Of a stretch of 64,000 nucleotides of DNA, positions 26,778 through 35,071 are shown piece by piece; position 1 is the first letter of the stretch; every line of letters begins with the position of its first letter. This stretch comes from Agreia sp. PsM10 (GTDB lineage Bacteria; Actinomycetota; Actinomycetes; Actinomycetales; Microbacteriaceae): assembly GCF_030433855.1 (NCBI RefSeq), contig NZ_JARUXC010000002.1:248001-312000 (forward strand). Reading direction: 5' to 3'. The position numbers were made by a program, and so were the translations under genes. The notes under the pieces were generated by a model. The model was not told where the DNA came from, did no database searches, and saw nothing but the letters and a program-made list of their open reading frames with translations.

Positions 26778-27696
26778 GCCCCGCTCCTCGCGCAGTGTCG
26801 TCGCGATCGTCGCCTCGTACCGCCCCGACGCCGATCTGGTGACGACCGCGGCGAAGCTGACGCAGCAGCTCGACCACGTGATCGTCGTCGACGACGGATC
26901 GCCGGCGGAGTTCTCCGGGCGTCTCGACGAGATCGAGGCGACGGGCGTCACGGTGATCCGCCGGCCGCAGAACGCCGGCATCGCCGCGAGCCTCAACGCC
27001 GGAATCCAGGCGGCCGACGAGAACGGGCGGCCCGACTTCGTCGTGACCTTCGACCAGGATTCGGTGCCGGTCGACGACTACGCCGAGCGGGCGTTGGCCA
27101 CCTACGACGATGCCCGCGCGGCGGGGCGACGGGTCGGTTTCGTCGTCGCCTCGTCATACAGCGGGCACGCGGTGCACACCCGCGGAGACGTCGCGGGCTT
27201 CACCGTGGCGTTCGACCCCATGCAGTCCGGTTTCGTGATTCCCCGCGAGACCCTCGAATCGATCGGCCGGTTCGACGAGGGCCTTGTGATCGACGGCGTC
27301 GACAGCGAGTACACGGCGCGGGCGCGTGCGGCGGGCCTCGACGTGCTCGTGGGGGCCGGATGCGACATCCGGCACCAGCTCGGTCGGCGCGACCCCGCGC
27401 GGCTGTTCGGCAGGCCCCTGCGGGTGCTCGGTCGTGAGCTGAGCTACAACTACCACTCTCCGCAGCGGGTGTACTACATCGCGCGCAACGGCACGACGCT
27501 CACCCGGCATTACCTGCGGAAGGACCCGTCGTGGGTGCTGCGCAGGCTCGGGGAGGAGACGAAGGCGCACCTGCTTCGGCTCGCCTTCAGCCCGAATCGG
27601 CGTGCGATCGCCGTGGCCATGATCGCGGGGTATCGCGATTCCTTCCGGGGGCGCACCGGCGTGATCCCGGCGACGCTGGCCCGGCGACTGCGTTGA
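26767..27696 (+). CDS. GT2 family glycosyltransferase (rhamnosyltransferase-like)
   Basis: 309 residues, GT-A fold. VVAIVASYRPD, IVVDDGSPAEF, NAGIAASLNAGI, and VTFDQDSVP as the metal-binding D-x-D variant. The DQDS pattern and the C-terminal RLAFSPNRRAI segment are typical of the RfbF/WbbL-type rhamnosyltransferase group. Closely resembles the protein at 32408-33349. Sugar specificity is inferred from family and the rmlA context. Confidence 0.82.
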   Translation: MSVEPRSSRSVVAIVASYRPDADLVTTAAKLTQQLDHVIVVDDGSPAEFSGRLDEIEATGVTVIRRPQNAGIAASLNAGIQAADENGRPDFVVTFDQDSVPVDDYAERALATYDDARAAGRRVGFVVASSYSGHAVHTRGDVAGFTVAFDPMQSGFVIPRETLESIGRFDEGLVIDGVDSEYTARARAAGLDVLVGAGCDIRHQLGRRDPARLFGRPLRVLGRELSYNYHSPQRVYYIARNGTTLTRHYLRKDPSWVLRRLGEETKAHLLRLAFSPNRRAIAVAMIAGYRDSFRGRTGVIPATLARRLR

Positions 27697-27705
27697 ACGC
27701 GGTCG

Positions 27706-28566
27706 TCAGCGGCGGTTGAAGACCCGCGTGACGAGATAGGCGCGGGTCGACAGTCCCACCCGCACCGCCAGACGCACCGGCGCGAGGTACCAGCCGCGGT
27801 ACTTGCTCGACAGGAAGCGGTAGGCGCTCTCGTGGTGCACGAGAACCATCTTCGTGGAGTGCTCGTCTGTGGAGTGCGCGCCCGAGTGCATGACCGTGGC
27901 CGACGGGGCATACCTGTTGCGCCAGCCGGCCTTGGAGAGGCGGTAGCCGAGGTCGACGTCTTCGAAGTACATGAAGAAGCGATCGTCGAAACCGCCGACG
28001 GCGTCGAAGGCCTCACGGCGGATGAGCAGGCAGGAACCCGAGAGCCAGCCGGCGTCGCGCTCGCGGGGAGGACGCTCGTTGTCGCTGTGGTACTTGCGGC
28101 TCCACGGGTTCGAGGGCCAGATGTTGGCGAAGAGCGCGTGGCCGAGGCCCATGCGCAGCGATGGGATCGCGCGCGCCGACGGGTAGATCTCGCCGTCGGT
28201 CTCGACCAGGGGTCCGACAGCGCCGATGCGGGCATCCGATTCGCCGATCCGCACGAGCTCGTCGATCGCCCCGGGGCGGATCTCGATGTCGGGATTGCTC
28301 ACGAGAACCCAGGCAATGTCGGCCGGCAGGCTGCGAACGGCCGCGTTCATGGCGCCGCCGTAGCCGAGGTTCGCACTCATGGGAAGGTAGGCGACGCCGT
28401 AGTGTTCGGCGAGCTCGCGCACGGGCCCGCCGGCATCCGGACGGTTGTCGGCCACGACGACCTGCAGCTCGGAGACGCTCGCGTGCTCGAGCGACGCGAG
28501 GAAGCCGTCGAGCACGCCCTCCGAACCGTAGCTCACCGTGACGACGCCGGCCGCGGCGGCGCTCAC
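27706..28566 (-). CDS. GT2 family glycosyltransferase (WbbL-like)
   Basis: 286 residues, GTG start 28566 overlapping the upstream gene stop (GTGA). VVTVSYGSEG, VVVADNRPD, NLGYGGAMNAAV, VLVSNPDIEI (D-x-E/D region), GSCLLIRREAFDAVGGFDDRFFMYFEDVD, the typical WbbL-type signature. Likely transfers rhamnose or a similar sugar to a growing chain. Last gene of a five-gene translationally coupled minus-strand operon from 32362. Confidence 0.85.
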   Translation of the reverse strand: MSAAAAGVVTVSYGSEGVLDGFLASLEHASVSELQVVVADNRPDAGGPVRELAEHYGVAYLPMSANLGYGGAMNAAVRSLPADIAWVLVSNPDIEIRPGAIDELVRIGESDARIGAVGPLVETDGEIYPSARAIPSLRMGLGHALFANIWPSNPWSRKYHSDNERPPRERDAGWLSGSCLLIRREAFDAVGGFDDRFFMYFEDVDLGYRLSKAGWRNRYAPSATVMHSGAHSTDEHSTKMVLVHHESAYRFLSSKYRGWYLAPVRLAVRVGLSTRAYLVTRVFNRR

Positions 28567-29711
28567 GAGGAGGCTCCGGCCTCGGCGAAGGCGCGGGAGT
28601 AGACGGCCGCGCATTCGCTCCAGGTGAACCGCGCGCTGCGGGCGAGCCCTGCATCGGCCAGCGCGGCCCTGTGCTCGGGGTCGTCGAGCAGTTCGCGCAG
28701 CCGCGTGGCGATCGACGCGGCGTCGGTCTCGGTGTACTCGACGGCGTCGCCGCCGACCTCGGGGATCGAGAGGCGCTTCGTCGTGAGCACGGCCGCGCCG
28801 CTCGACATGGCCTCGAGCACGGGCAGCCCGAAGCCTTCGCCGAGGCTCGGGTAGACGACGAGCTCCGAACCGCCGAGGAAGGCGGACAGAAGCTCGAGCG
28901 GCAGGTAGCCGGCCTCAATGACGGGTCGCTCGCCCTGAGGCAGACGCGCGTTGCGGTCGAGTGCGTCGTTCGCCGACTCGTCCCACCCGCGCGCCCCCGA
29001 CAGCACGAGCACGGGCGTCGTGGGATCCGCTGCGCGGAGGGTCGCGTGGGCCTCGATCAGGGCGGGGATGTTCTTGCGAGGCTCGATCGTGCCGAGGAAG
29101 GCGATCCATGGCTGGTCGGGTCGCAGGCCGATCTCGCGCCGAGCCTTGTCGACGGCCTCGGGGGTGGGCGGCGCGAAGACGGTCGGGTCGACACCGAGGT
29201 AGCCCACATCGATCGAGTCCTGGGCGTGCGCGACGTAGCGCTGCACCTCGTCGGCCGTGGCGCGGCTCGCCGCCACGAGCCGGTCGGCCCGCGCGTTCGC
29301 CCAGCGAATCCAGGTGCGGAAGAAGAGGCCCTTGAGGCGGGAGTGCGCCTCGGGCGAGCTGAAGAAGGTGGCGTCGTGCAGGGTGACCACCCGCCGAGCC
29401 CGCGCGATGAGGGGGAACGTGTAGTGCGGCGAGTAGATCACGTCGGCATGGCGGCGGCGGGCGAGGGCCGGGAGACCGGTCTGCTCCCACAGGAAGCGGC
29501 CGCCCCGGAGAGACACGAGAGCCGGAGCGACGAGATAGGTGTGGCCGGGCGCGACCGCGTGCAGCGCAGGGATGTCGTGGCGCTTCGCGACGACCTCGAC
29601 GAGCTCGCCGTTCTGCTCGAGTCCCGAGAGCAGTCCGGAGATGAAGCGGGCGACGCCGCCGTGACTGGGCGGAATCGACGTGGCGTCAAACAGTACGCGC
29701 GGCTGAGCCAT
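28563..29711 (-). CDS. Glycosyltransferase family 4 (GT-B)
   Basis: 382 residues. HGGVARFISGLL N-terminal loop, TLHDATFF, FLGTIEPRKNIPALIEA and VVYPSLGEGFGLPVLEAMSSGAAVL with the E-x(7)-E pair. Similar in layout to the protein at 21949-23091. GGAGGAG precedes the ATG. Overlaps both neighbours: 26 bp with the DUF2142 gene and 4 bp with the WbbL-like gene. Confidence 0.87.
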   Translation of the reverse strand: MAQPRVLFDATSIPPSHGGVARFISGLLSGLEQNGELVEVVAKRHDIPALHAVAPGHTYLVAPALVSLRGGRFLWEQTGLPALARRRHADVIYSPHYTFPLIARARRVVTLHDATFFSSPEAHSRLKGLFFRTWIRWANARADRLVAASRATADEVQRYVAHAQDSIDVGYLGVDPTVFAPPTPEAVDKARREIGLRPDQPWIAFLGTIEPRKNIPALIEAHATLRAADPTTPVLVLSGARGWDESANDALDRNARLPQGERPVIEAGYLPLELLSAFLGGSELVVYPSLGEGFGLPVLEAMSSGAAVLTTKRLSIPEVGGDAVEYTETDAASIATRLRELLDDPEHRAALADAGLARSARFTWSECAAVYSRAFAEAGASS

Positions 29712-31266
29712 GGTGCTCCTCCTGCCTGACGACCAACGCGCGGCGATCGGCCGAATGGATGCGCAGGGCGACGACGGCGAGAACGACGAGCCCGGCGGCG
29801 AACAGCGCCAGCGGAACCGCGATGCCGCCGGGCGGAATCCAGGCGGGATCGGTGATCAGCTGCTTCCACGATGTGTCGCTGCCGATCACATTGCGGCGGA
29901 GCGCCTTGAGGAATGCGTAGCCCTGCCCGGCGACGAAGCCGAGCAGCACGGCGAGCACGAGACGGGTCAGGCCTGCGGCCCGCAGGGGCTGCTCCTCGAT
30001 GCTCAGGCCGACGAGTGCGGCGACGCCGATGATCAGCATCACGAAGATCGGCAGGCCGTATCGTCCCTGCCAGATGAAGCCGCCCGAGGTGATGAACGCC
30101 GCCTGGATGATTGCGGGCAGAAAAAGGGCCAGCATGAGCAGCATCGAGCCGACCAGGGCCCGACGCCCCCGCAGGAGGGTGAAGCCCGCGAGCAGGATGG
30201 CCCCGACGAGGATCGTCCAGATCACGATCGTGGTTGCGGGCACTGGTGTGTCCATCCACCCGAAGTTGCCGATCATGTCGGCGCCGTTCGTGAAGGTGAG
30301 GGTGATCATCTTCACGAATCCGAAGAACGGGCTCTGGCCCACGTCGGGGAAGACCGTCGTGATGACCGGGGTGGCGGGCGCCCCGCCGGTCGCCTCGGTG
30401 GCGAGCCTCGAGCTGATCGGCGTCCACGCCAGCGCGAACGCCGCGCCCACCGCGATGATCGCCGCGGATACCAGCACCACCCGGCGGCGCAGGAGTCGGC
30501 CGAGCTCACGCCAGCTCAGCAGCAGCAGGGGGAGCAGAATCGCCAGCGCGATCCAGAGCGGCGAGATCGTGCGCGTGTTCGCGGCGAGCACCGAGACGAT
30601 CACGAGAATGATCGCCCGTTCACGAAGCAGCCGTTCGTCGGCCTGGGTGACGATCGTGAGCATCGCCACGAACGCCGCGATGGTTCCGGAGATCTCGAAC
30701 GAGCTCGGATTCACCAGCCCATTGACGTAGATCACCATGGGAGTCAGCGCGACGGTGAGCCCGATGAGGGGAATGGTCGGCCTGCGCCAGGTCGACACGA
30801 GCATGAACGCCAGGGCGAGGATGCCGGACGACAGGACCGCGCTGACGATGCGCATCGCGTAGATGCCGACCTCGTTCGAGAAGATGAGGGTCGGCCATCC
30901 GACCATCGCGTAGTAGATCGGGTTGTAGTAGCCCGCCGTGGTCGTTCCCGTGACCAGTTCGCCCGGGTCGCCGACGAGTGGCGGCGCACAGTTCGCGGGC
31001 ACCTCCGGGTTGAACACGAAGCACGTCTGGGCATTGCTCCACGAGACGTAGTTCGGCACCGACACCTCGTTGCCGTAGCTGCCCTGGGGCCCGACCAGTT
31101 CGCCCCGCGCGACCGAGGCGGCCTTGATCAGGTGGGCGGGCTCGTCGGGACCCGAGCTGATCGGCGACGCGATCGCCCAGGCGGACGCGAGGAGGGCCAG
31201 CGCGATCCAGGCACCCGCGAAGACGCCCCATCGTGCTCGAGACGGGCGGGGGGCTGCCGAGGTCAC
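29686..31266 (-). CDS. DUF2142 polytopic membrane protein (GT-C-like)
   Basis: 526 residues, about 11-12 transmembrane helices. N-terminal SPISSGPDEPAHLIKAASVARGE is the DUF2142 signature: an acidic extracytoplasmic loop right after helix 1, as in GT-C transferases that use polyprenyl-phosphate sugars. QGRYGLPIFVM lies near the C terminus. GTG start overlapping the DUF2304 stop. The operon with a DPM-like GT2 and DUF2304 suggests it transfers a side-chain sugar outside the membrane. Confidence 0.8.
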   Translation of the reverse strand: MTSAAPRPSRARWGVFAGAWIALALLASAWAIASPISSGPDEPAHLIKAASVARGELVGPQGSYGNEVSVPNYVSWSNAQTCFVFNPEVPANCAPPLVGDPGELVTGTTTAGYYNPIYYAMVGWPTLIFSNEVGIYAMRIVSAVLSSGILALAFMLVSTWRRPTIPLIGLTVALTPMVIYVNGLVNPSSFEISGTIAAFVAMLTIVTQADERLLRERAIILVIVSVLAANTRTISPLWIALAILLPLLLLSWRELGRLLRRRVVLVSAAIIAVGAAFALAWTPISSRLATEATGGAPATPVITTVFPDVGQSPFFGFVKMITLTFTNGADMIGNFGWMDTPVPATTIVIWTILVGAILLAGFTLLRGRRALVGSMLLMLALFLPAIIQAAFITSGGFIWQGRYGLPIFVMLIIGVAALVGLSIEEQPLRAAGLTRLVLAVLLGFVAGQGYAFLKALRRNVIGSDTSWKQLITDPAWIPPGGIAVPLALFAAGLVVLAVVALRIHSADRRALVVRQEEHHGSAARTV

Positions 31267-31628
31267 GACTGTTCCTTGATCGACTTCTCGAGCTCGTCGA
31301 TGCGCAGCTGCTGCAGGGCGGCCGTCTCGGCGAGAACGCGGGTCTTGGTCTCGAGGTCGGTGAGTTCTGCGCTGTGCTGGATCGACACCAGGAACAGCAC
31401 CGCCATGCTCACGAAGAAGATGAGGTTGGTCGGAACGGCGACCCCCACGAGGCCCGCTGCCCAGCCGAGGATGTCGGGGAACAGTCCGACGAGCAGCGCC
31501 AGCGATCCGGCGAGCAGCCACCAGACGGCATGGCGCTCGCGCAGGCGCCTGCGGCGCAGCATCTCGATGACGACACCGAGCGTGAGCAGGGCCGAGAAGA
31601 CGCCGAGCAGGTATGTGGCGATGGTCAT
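31263..31628 (-). CDS. DUF2304 small membrane protein (GacJ-like partner)
   Basis: 121 residues with three hydrophobic helices (residues 4-24, 37-57, 68-90) and a C-terminal coiled-coil-like tail (LQQLRIDELEKSIKEQS). DUF2304 proteins pair with polyprenyl-phosphate glycosyltransferases. Overlaps both neighbours by 4 bp (ATGA and GTGA). Likely partner and activator of the GT2 encoded directly upstream, by analogy with streptococcal GacJ and GacI. Confidence 0.78.
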   Translation of the reverse strand: MTIATYLLGVFSALLTLGVVIEMLRRRRLRERHAVWWLLAGSLALLVGLFPDILGWAAGLVGVAVPTNLIFFVSMAVLFLVSIQHSAELTDLETKTRVLAETAALQQLRIDELEKSIKEQS

Positions 31629-32362
31629 CGGGTCGAAGCCTCCGAGGGCAGGATGACGGGCGGGCGAAGCAGGGCGATGAACAGCGCCATGACCGCGCGG
31701 CCGAGATAGATCGCCGCTTTGAACGGGTTGTGGGAGGGGCGTCCGCCTGCACGGGGCCGCATGGCGACGGCCACCTGGCTCACCCGCAGGCTGGCCCGGC
31801 TGGCGATCACGAGGGATTCCACCGTGTCGCCGAGGTACTCGGCGGGGTAGTGCGCGGCGAACAGGCGCACGGCGCGGGGGCCGCTGGCGCGGAAGCCCGA
31901 GGTCGTGTCGGTGAGTCGCGTTCGGGCGAGACGGCTCAGGATGCCCGAGAGCATCAGCATCGCCCACTTGCGGGGGCCGCGCACCTCGTAGTCCCCGGTT
32001 CCGGCGAAGCGCGCGCCCAGCACGAGGTCGCTGGAGTTCAGCTGCTCGATGAGGGCGGGCAACCCGACGGGATCGTGCTGGCCGTCGGAGTCGACCTGAA
32101 CGACGTTGCGGTAGCCGTGCTCGAGCGCGTACTTGAAGCCGACGCGCATGGCGCCGCCGACTCCGAGGTTGAACGGAAGCGTTGCCACGATCGCGCCGGC
32201 CGCAGCCGCCTCCGCACCCGTCGCATCCATCGAGCCGTCGTCGACGACGAGGCAGGCGATGCCGGGATACGCGGAGAGGACCTCGCGAACGACGTTGCCG
32301 ACGGCCTCTTCTTCGTTGAGTGCGGGCATCACAATGAGTGTGCCGTCAAAGGGGCGGGGCAT
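31625..32362 (-). CDS. GT2 glycosyltransferase, polyprenyl-phosphate sugar synthase type
   Basis: 245 residues. DPM-like pattern: LIVMPALNEEEAVGNVV, CLVVDDGSMDATG, NLGVGGAMRVGFKYA, VQVDSDGQHDP. This subfamily links a sugar from a nucleotide donor to undecaprenyl or decaprenyl phosphate on the cytoplasmic face. One C-terminal hydrophobic segment (about 215-235). First gene of the coupled operon with DUF2304, DUF2142 and two transferases. Confidence 0.85.
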   Translation of the reverse strand: MPRPFDGTLIVMPALNEEEAVGNVVREVLSAYPGIACLVVDDGSMDATGAEAAAAGAIVATLPFNLGVGGAMRVGFKYALEHGYRNVVQVDSDGQHDPVGLPALIEQLNSSDLVLGARFAGTGDYEVRGPRKWAMLMLSGILSRLARTRLTDTTSGFRASGPRAVRLFAAHYPAEYLGDTVESLVIASRASLRVSQVAVAMRPRAGGRPSHNPFKAAIYLGRAVMALFIALLRPPVILPSEASTR

Positions 32363-32407
32363 CCGACCATCATAAGCGCCCGCGAAGACGGGGGAGTGGA
32401 GGCGCGA

Positions 32408-33349
32408 TCAGGCCCGGGTGATCTGTTCGACGGACGCCGGCATGCGACCCTGGCGCCCCCGCACCCCGTCGCGCCAGCCGGCGACGAGGAGACGGGCCAG
32501 CGTGAGCCTGTTCGGCGAGAGGGCGAGCACGATGGCGAAGTGTCGAGCGTCGAGTGCGGTCTCTCTCACCGACCAGGCCCGGTGACGGGCGCCGAACGCC
32601 CGGTTCATCAGAACGCGGTTGCGGGCCAGGTAGTAGTAGCGGAAGGGAGCACTGCGCACGAGCGAGACGTCGCGGCCGCCGAGGCGGAGACGCCGCCCGA
32701 AGATCGTGGGATGGAAGCGGCCTCCGAGGCTGTGGCCCAGGTGGGTGCCCGCCGCGAGCACCGTCTCGAAGCCGGCGTCGGTGAGACGCATGAAGTACTC
32801 GGTGTCGACGGAGTCGATGAAGAGGCCAGCGCGGAACGGGCCCGCGTCGCGCCACACCGAGCGGGGAATGACCAGGCCCGACTGGATGGGCTCGAGCCCC
32901 AACACGACGCCGTTGCGCACCTCGGCCACGCGCGAGGGCAGTCCCTCGACCGAGTGCGGGGCGACGAGGCCGACGCGCACGCCCGCCGTCGTGGCGGCGT
33001 CGTATGCGGCGACGGCGCGCTCGACGTAGTCGCCCTGCAGCGTGGAGTCCTGGTCGAGTGTCAGCACGAACTCCGCACCGGGCTCGCTATCGAACGCCGT
33101 GTCCACGCCCGCGTTGAGCGCGGCGGCAATGCCCGAGTTCTGACCGAGCAGAACGACCTGGCAGCCGGCCGCCGCACAGGCATCCAGAATCTCTGTCACG
33201 TCGGCGGTGCTGCCGTCGTCGACGATCGTGACCGACATGGTCTGCGAGAGAAGAGAGGTGCACGCGTCGAGAAGCGCCGGGCCGGGATTGAAGGCCGAGA
33301 TCACGGCGACGACCCGCGTCGACGGGGCCGGTCTGTCTGTGCGATGCAC
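32408..33349 (-). CDS. GT2 family glycosyltransferase (rhamnosyltransferase-like)
   Basis: 313 residues, GT-A fold. VVAVISAFNPG, VTIVDDGSTAD, NSGIAAALNAGVD, LTLDQDSTL, GLEPIQSGLVIPRS, HLGHSLGGRF. Near-paralogue of the protein at 26767-27696: both share the QSG-x-VIPR block and the C-terminal LALSPNRLT segment. Probably a rhamnosyltransferase of the TIGR01556 type. Divergent from the GT2 at 33444 over a 94-bp gap with a repeat copy. Confidence 0.83.
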   Translation of the reverse strand: MHRTDRPAPSTRVVAVISAFNPGPALLDACTSLLSQTMSVTIVDDGSTADVTEILDACAAAGCQVVLLGQNSGIAAALNAGVDTAFDSEPGAEFVLTLDQDSTLQGDYVERAVAAYDAATTAGVRVGLVAPHSVEGLPSRVAEVRNGVVLGLEPIQSGLVIPRSVWRDAGPFRAGLFIDSVDTEYFMRLTDAGFETVLAAGTHLGHSLGGRFHPTIFGRRLRLGGRDVSLVRSAPFRYYYLARNRVLMNRAFGARHRAWSVRETALDARHFAIVLALSPNRLTLARLLVAGWRDGVRGRQGRMPASVEQITRA

Positions 33350-33377
33350 GCGAAGCCTCCTTCTCGTCGGGCGGCCG

Positions 33378-33399
33378 CCCTTCGACAGGCTCAGGGAGC
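33378..33399. repeat. Copy of the intergenic palindromic repeat in a divergent gap
   Basis: CCCTTCGACAGGCTCAGGGA core, followed by a degenerate second half (ACAGGATCAGGGAAC). It lies between two divergent start codons (33349 and 33444), where a transcription terminator would be out of place. Confidence 0.75.
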
Positions 33400-33443
33400 G
33401 ACAGGATCAGGGAACAGCTGCGGCGGGCGAATACTATGGTGGC

Positions 33444-34187
33444 ATGATCCGGGCGAGCGTGTGCATGGCCACCTACCGAGGCGCACCGTTCGTGAGGGAG
33501 CAGATCCTCTCGATCCTCGAGCAGCTGCACGACGACGACGAACTCGTGATCGTCGACGACGCGTCGCCCGACGACACGGTCCAGGTCATCGAGCAGATCG
33601 ACGATCCCCGCATCCGCCTGCACGCCGAGGCGGTCAACCGCGGCTACGTGCGAACGTTCGAGAACGCGATCCGTCGCGCTCGCGGAACCTACATCTTCCT
33701 CTCCGACCAGGACGACGTATGGACGCCCGGCCGACTCGACCTGATGATCCGACACCTCGGCAGCAGCCTGGTCGTCGCCGGCAACTACTCGGTGCTCGGC
33801 GAACACGGCCGGATGCCCGCCCGCCGGCCCCTGAGGCCGGGTTACGACCGGCAGATCGGCTGGAACACGCTCGCGATCCTCGTGGGCTACCGGCCGTACT
33901 TCGGCTGCGCGATGGGTTTCCGCCGGGAGCTCGTGCCTGATCTGGTGCCCTTCCCCGAGATCTTCATCGAGTCGCACGACCTCTGGCTGGCGATCCTCGG
34001 AAATGCGACCCGGTCCATCTCGCATCTCGACGAGGTCGTCGTCGAGCGTCGCCTGCACGACTACAACGTCACGCCGCTGAAATGGCGGCCGCTCGGCACC
34101 ATCCTCACGGCGAGACGGATGCTCGCCCGGGGCATGCTGATCGCCCGCCGGCGGGTGCGCCTGAGGCCGCCGCAACCGATCGGCTAG
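33444..34187 (+). CDS. GT2 family glycosyltransferase
   Basis: 247 residues, GT-A fold. SVCMATYRGAPFVREQILSIL, ELVIVDDASPDDT, YIFLSDQDDVW, the SDQDDVW block typical of RfbG/WcaA-like transferases, then ESHDLWLAILGN. Short C terminus. ATG 33444; earlier in-frame starts lie in the antisense region of the divergent gene. It ends 4 bp inside the convergent GT2 gene. Confidence 0.84.
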   Translation: MIRASVCMATYRGAPFVREQILSILEQLHDDDELVIVDDASPDDTVQVIEQIDDPRIRLHAEAVNRGYVRTFENAIRRARGTYIFLSDQDDVWTPGRLDLMIRHLGSSLVVAGNYSVLGEHGRMPARRPLRPGYDRQIGWNTLAILVGYRPYFGCAMGFRRELVPDLVPFPEIFIESHDLWLAILGNATRSISHLDEVVVERRLHDYNVTPLKWRPLGTILTARRMLARGMLIARRRVRLRPPQPIG

Positions 34188-35071
34188 CGGCCGCCCAGAA
34201 CGTGCCGCAGCAGCGCGCGACGGCCATCCGAATCGCCCGATCGCAGGGCGGCGGGCAGCTCCGACAGTGCGTTGAGTCGCGACGGCACGTGTCGTCGGGC
34301 GACCCGGGCGGCGCGGTGCCAGCCGAGGTCATCGCAGCGGTCGGCGGTCTCGTAGAAGACGTCCCGCTCCTCGGCGAACTTCGATCCGTCGACGCCGCCC
34401 TGCGACGACACGCTCGCCGCGTGCCTGCGATAGTCGAAGACGACCTCGTCGTCGAGCACGAGGGTGCCGCCCGAGAGGACGATCTGCATGATCAGGGTGA
34501 GGTCCTGCACCACACGGCGATCCTCCCTGAAGCCGAACTCGCGCAGACGGTCGCTGCGCCAGCAGAGCGAGGGGAAGTAGCACCAGTTTCCGCGCAGCAG
34601 GCTGGCGGCGAGTTCCTCGCCTCCGAGAACGCGCGGGCGGGGGCCGCGGGGGCGCAGTGCCGTCTTCACCCGGTCGGCGAGCGGGAGAGCGGGTTCGCCG
34701 TTCTGGTCGATCACCGCGACACCCGGCTGCAGGAGATCGGCCTCCGGATAGCGGGAGCGCAGCTGCGCGATACGTGCCGCATAGCCGGGCCGCATCAGGT
34801 CGTCGCACCCCATGATCACGGCGAAGTCGTTCTCGATGAGCGAGATGCAGCGGTTGAAGTTGCCGCTGACACCGAGATTGTGCTCGTTGCGCAGGTAGGT
34901 GATGCGGGGATCGTCGAGTCCTATCGCCCACTCGCCCGCCGACGTGTCGGGATAGACATCGTCGACGATCACCAGGCGCCAGTCGGCGGAGGTCTGCGCG
35001 CGCACGCTCTCGACCGCGCTTTGGAACTGATCGATGCGGCCGTAGAACGGCATCAGGATGTCGAGGGTCAT
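34184..35071 (-). CDS. GT2 family glycosyltransferase
   Basis: 295 residues, GT-A fold. LDILMPFYGRIDQF, LVIVDDVYPDT, HNLGVSGNFNRCI, VIMGCDDLM (metal-binding D-D), then NWCYFPSLCWRS and a helical C terminus. Donor sugar unknown. ATG 35071 overlaps the DUF2142-like gene stop by 4 bp (ATGA). Confidence 0.83.
   Translation of the reverse strand: MTLDILMPFYGRIDQFQSAVESVRAQTSADWRLVIVDDVYPDTSAGEWAIGLDDPRITYLRNEHNLGVSGNFNRCISLIENDFAVIMGCDDLMRPGYAARIAQLRSRYPEADLLQPGVAVIDQNGEPALPLADRVKTALRPRGPRPRVLGGEELAASLLRGNWCYFPSLCWRSDRLREFGFREDRRVVQDLTLIMQIVLSGGTLVLDDEVVFDYRRHAASVSSQGGVDGSKFAEERDVFYETADRCDDLGWHRAARVARRHVPSRLNALSELPAALRSGDSDGRRALLRHVLGGR

Noticed and set aside
29710-31656. 648-residue open frame antisense to the DUF2142 and DUF2304 genes
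   Set aside because: Charged shadow frame without hydrophobic or motif structure; the minus strand encodes clear membrane proteins.
31613-33940. 775-residue plus-strand frame spanning several genes
   Set aside because: It crosses two minus-strand transferases and a repeat gap; only the separate real genes have family motifs.
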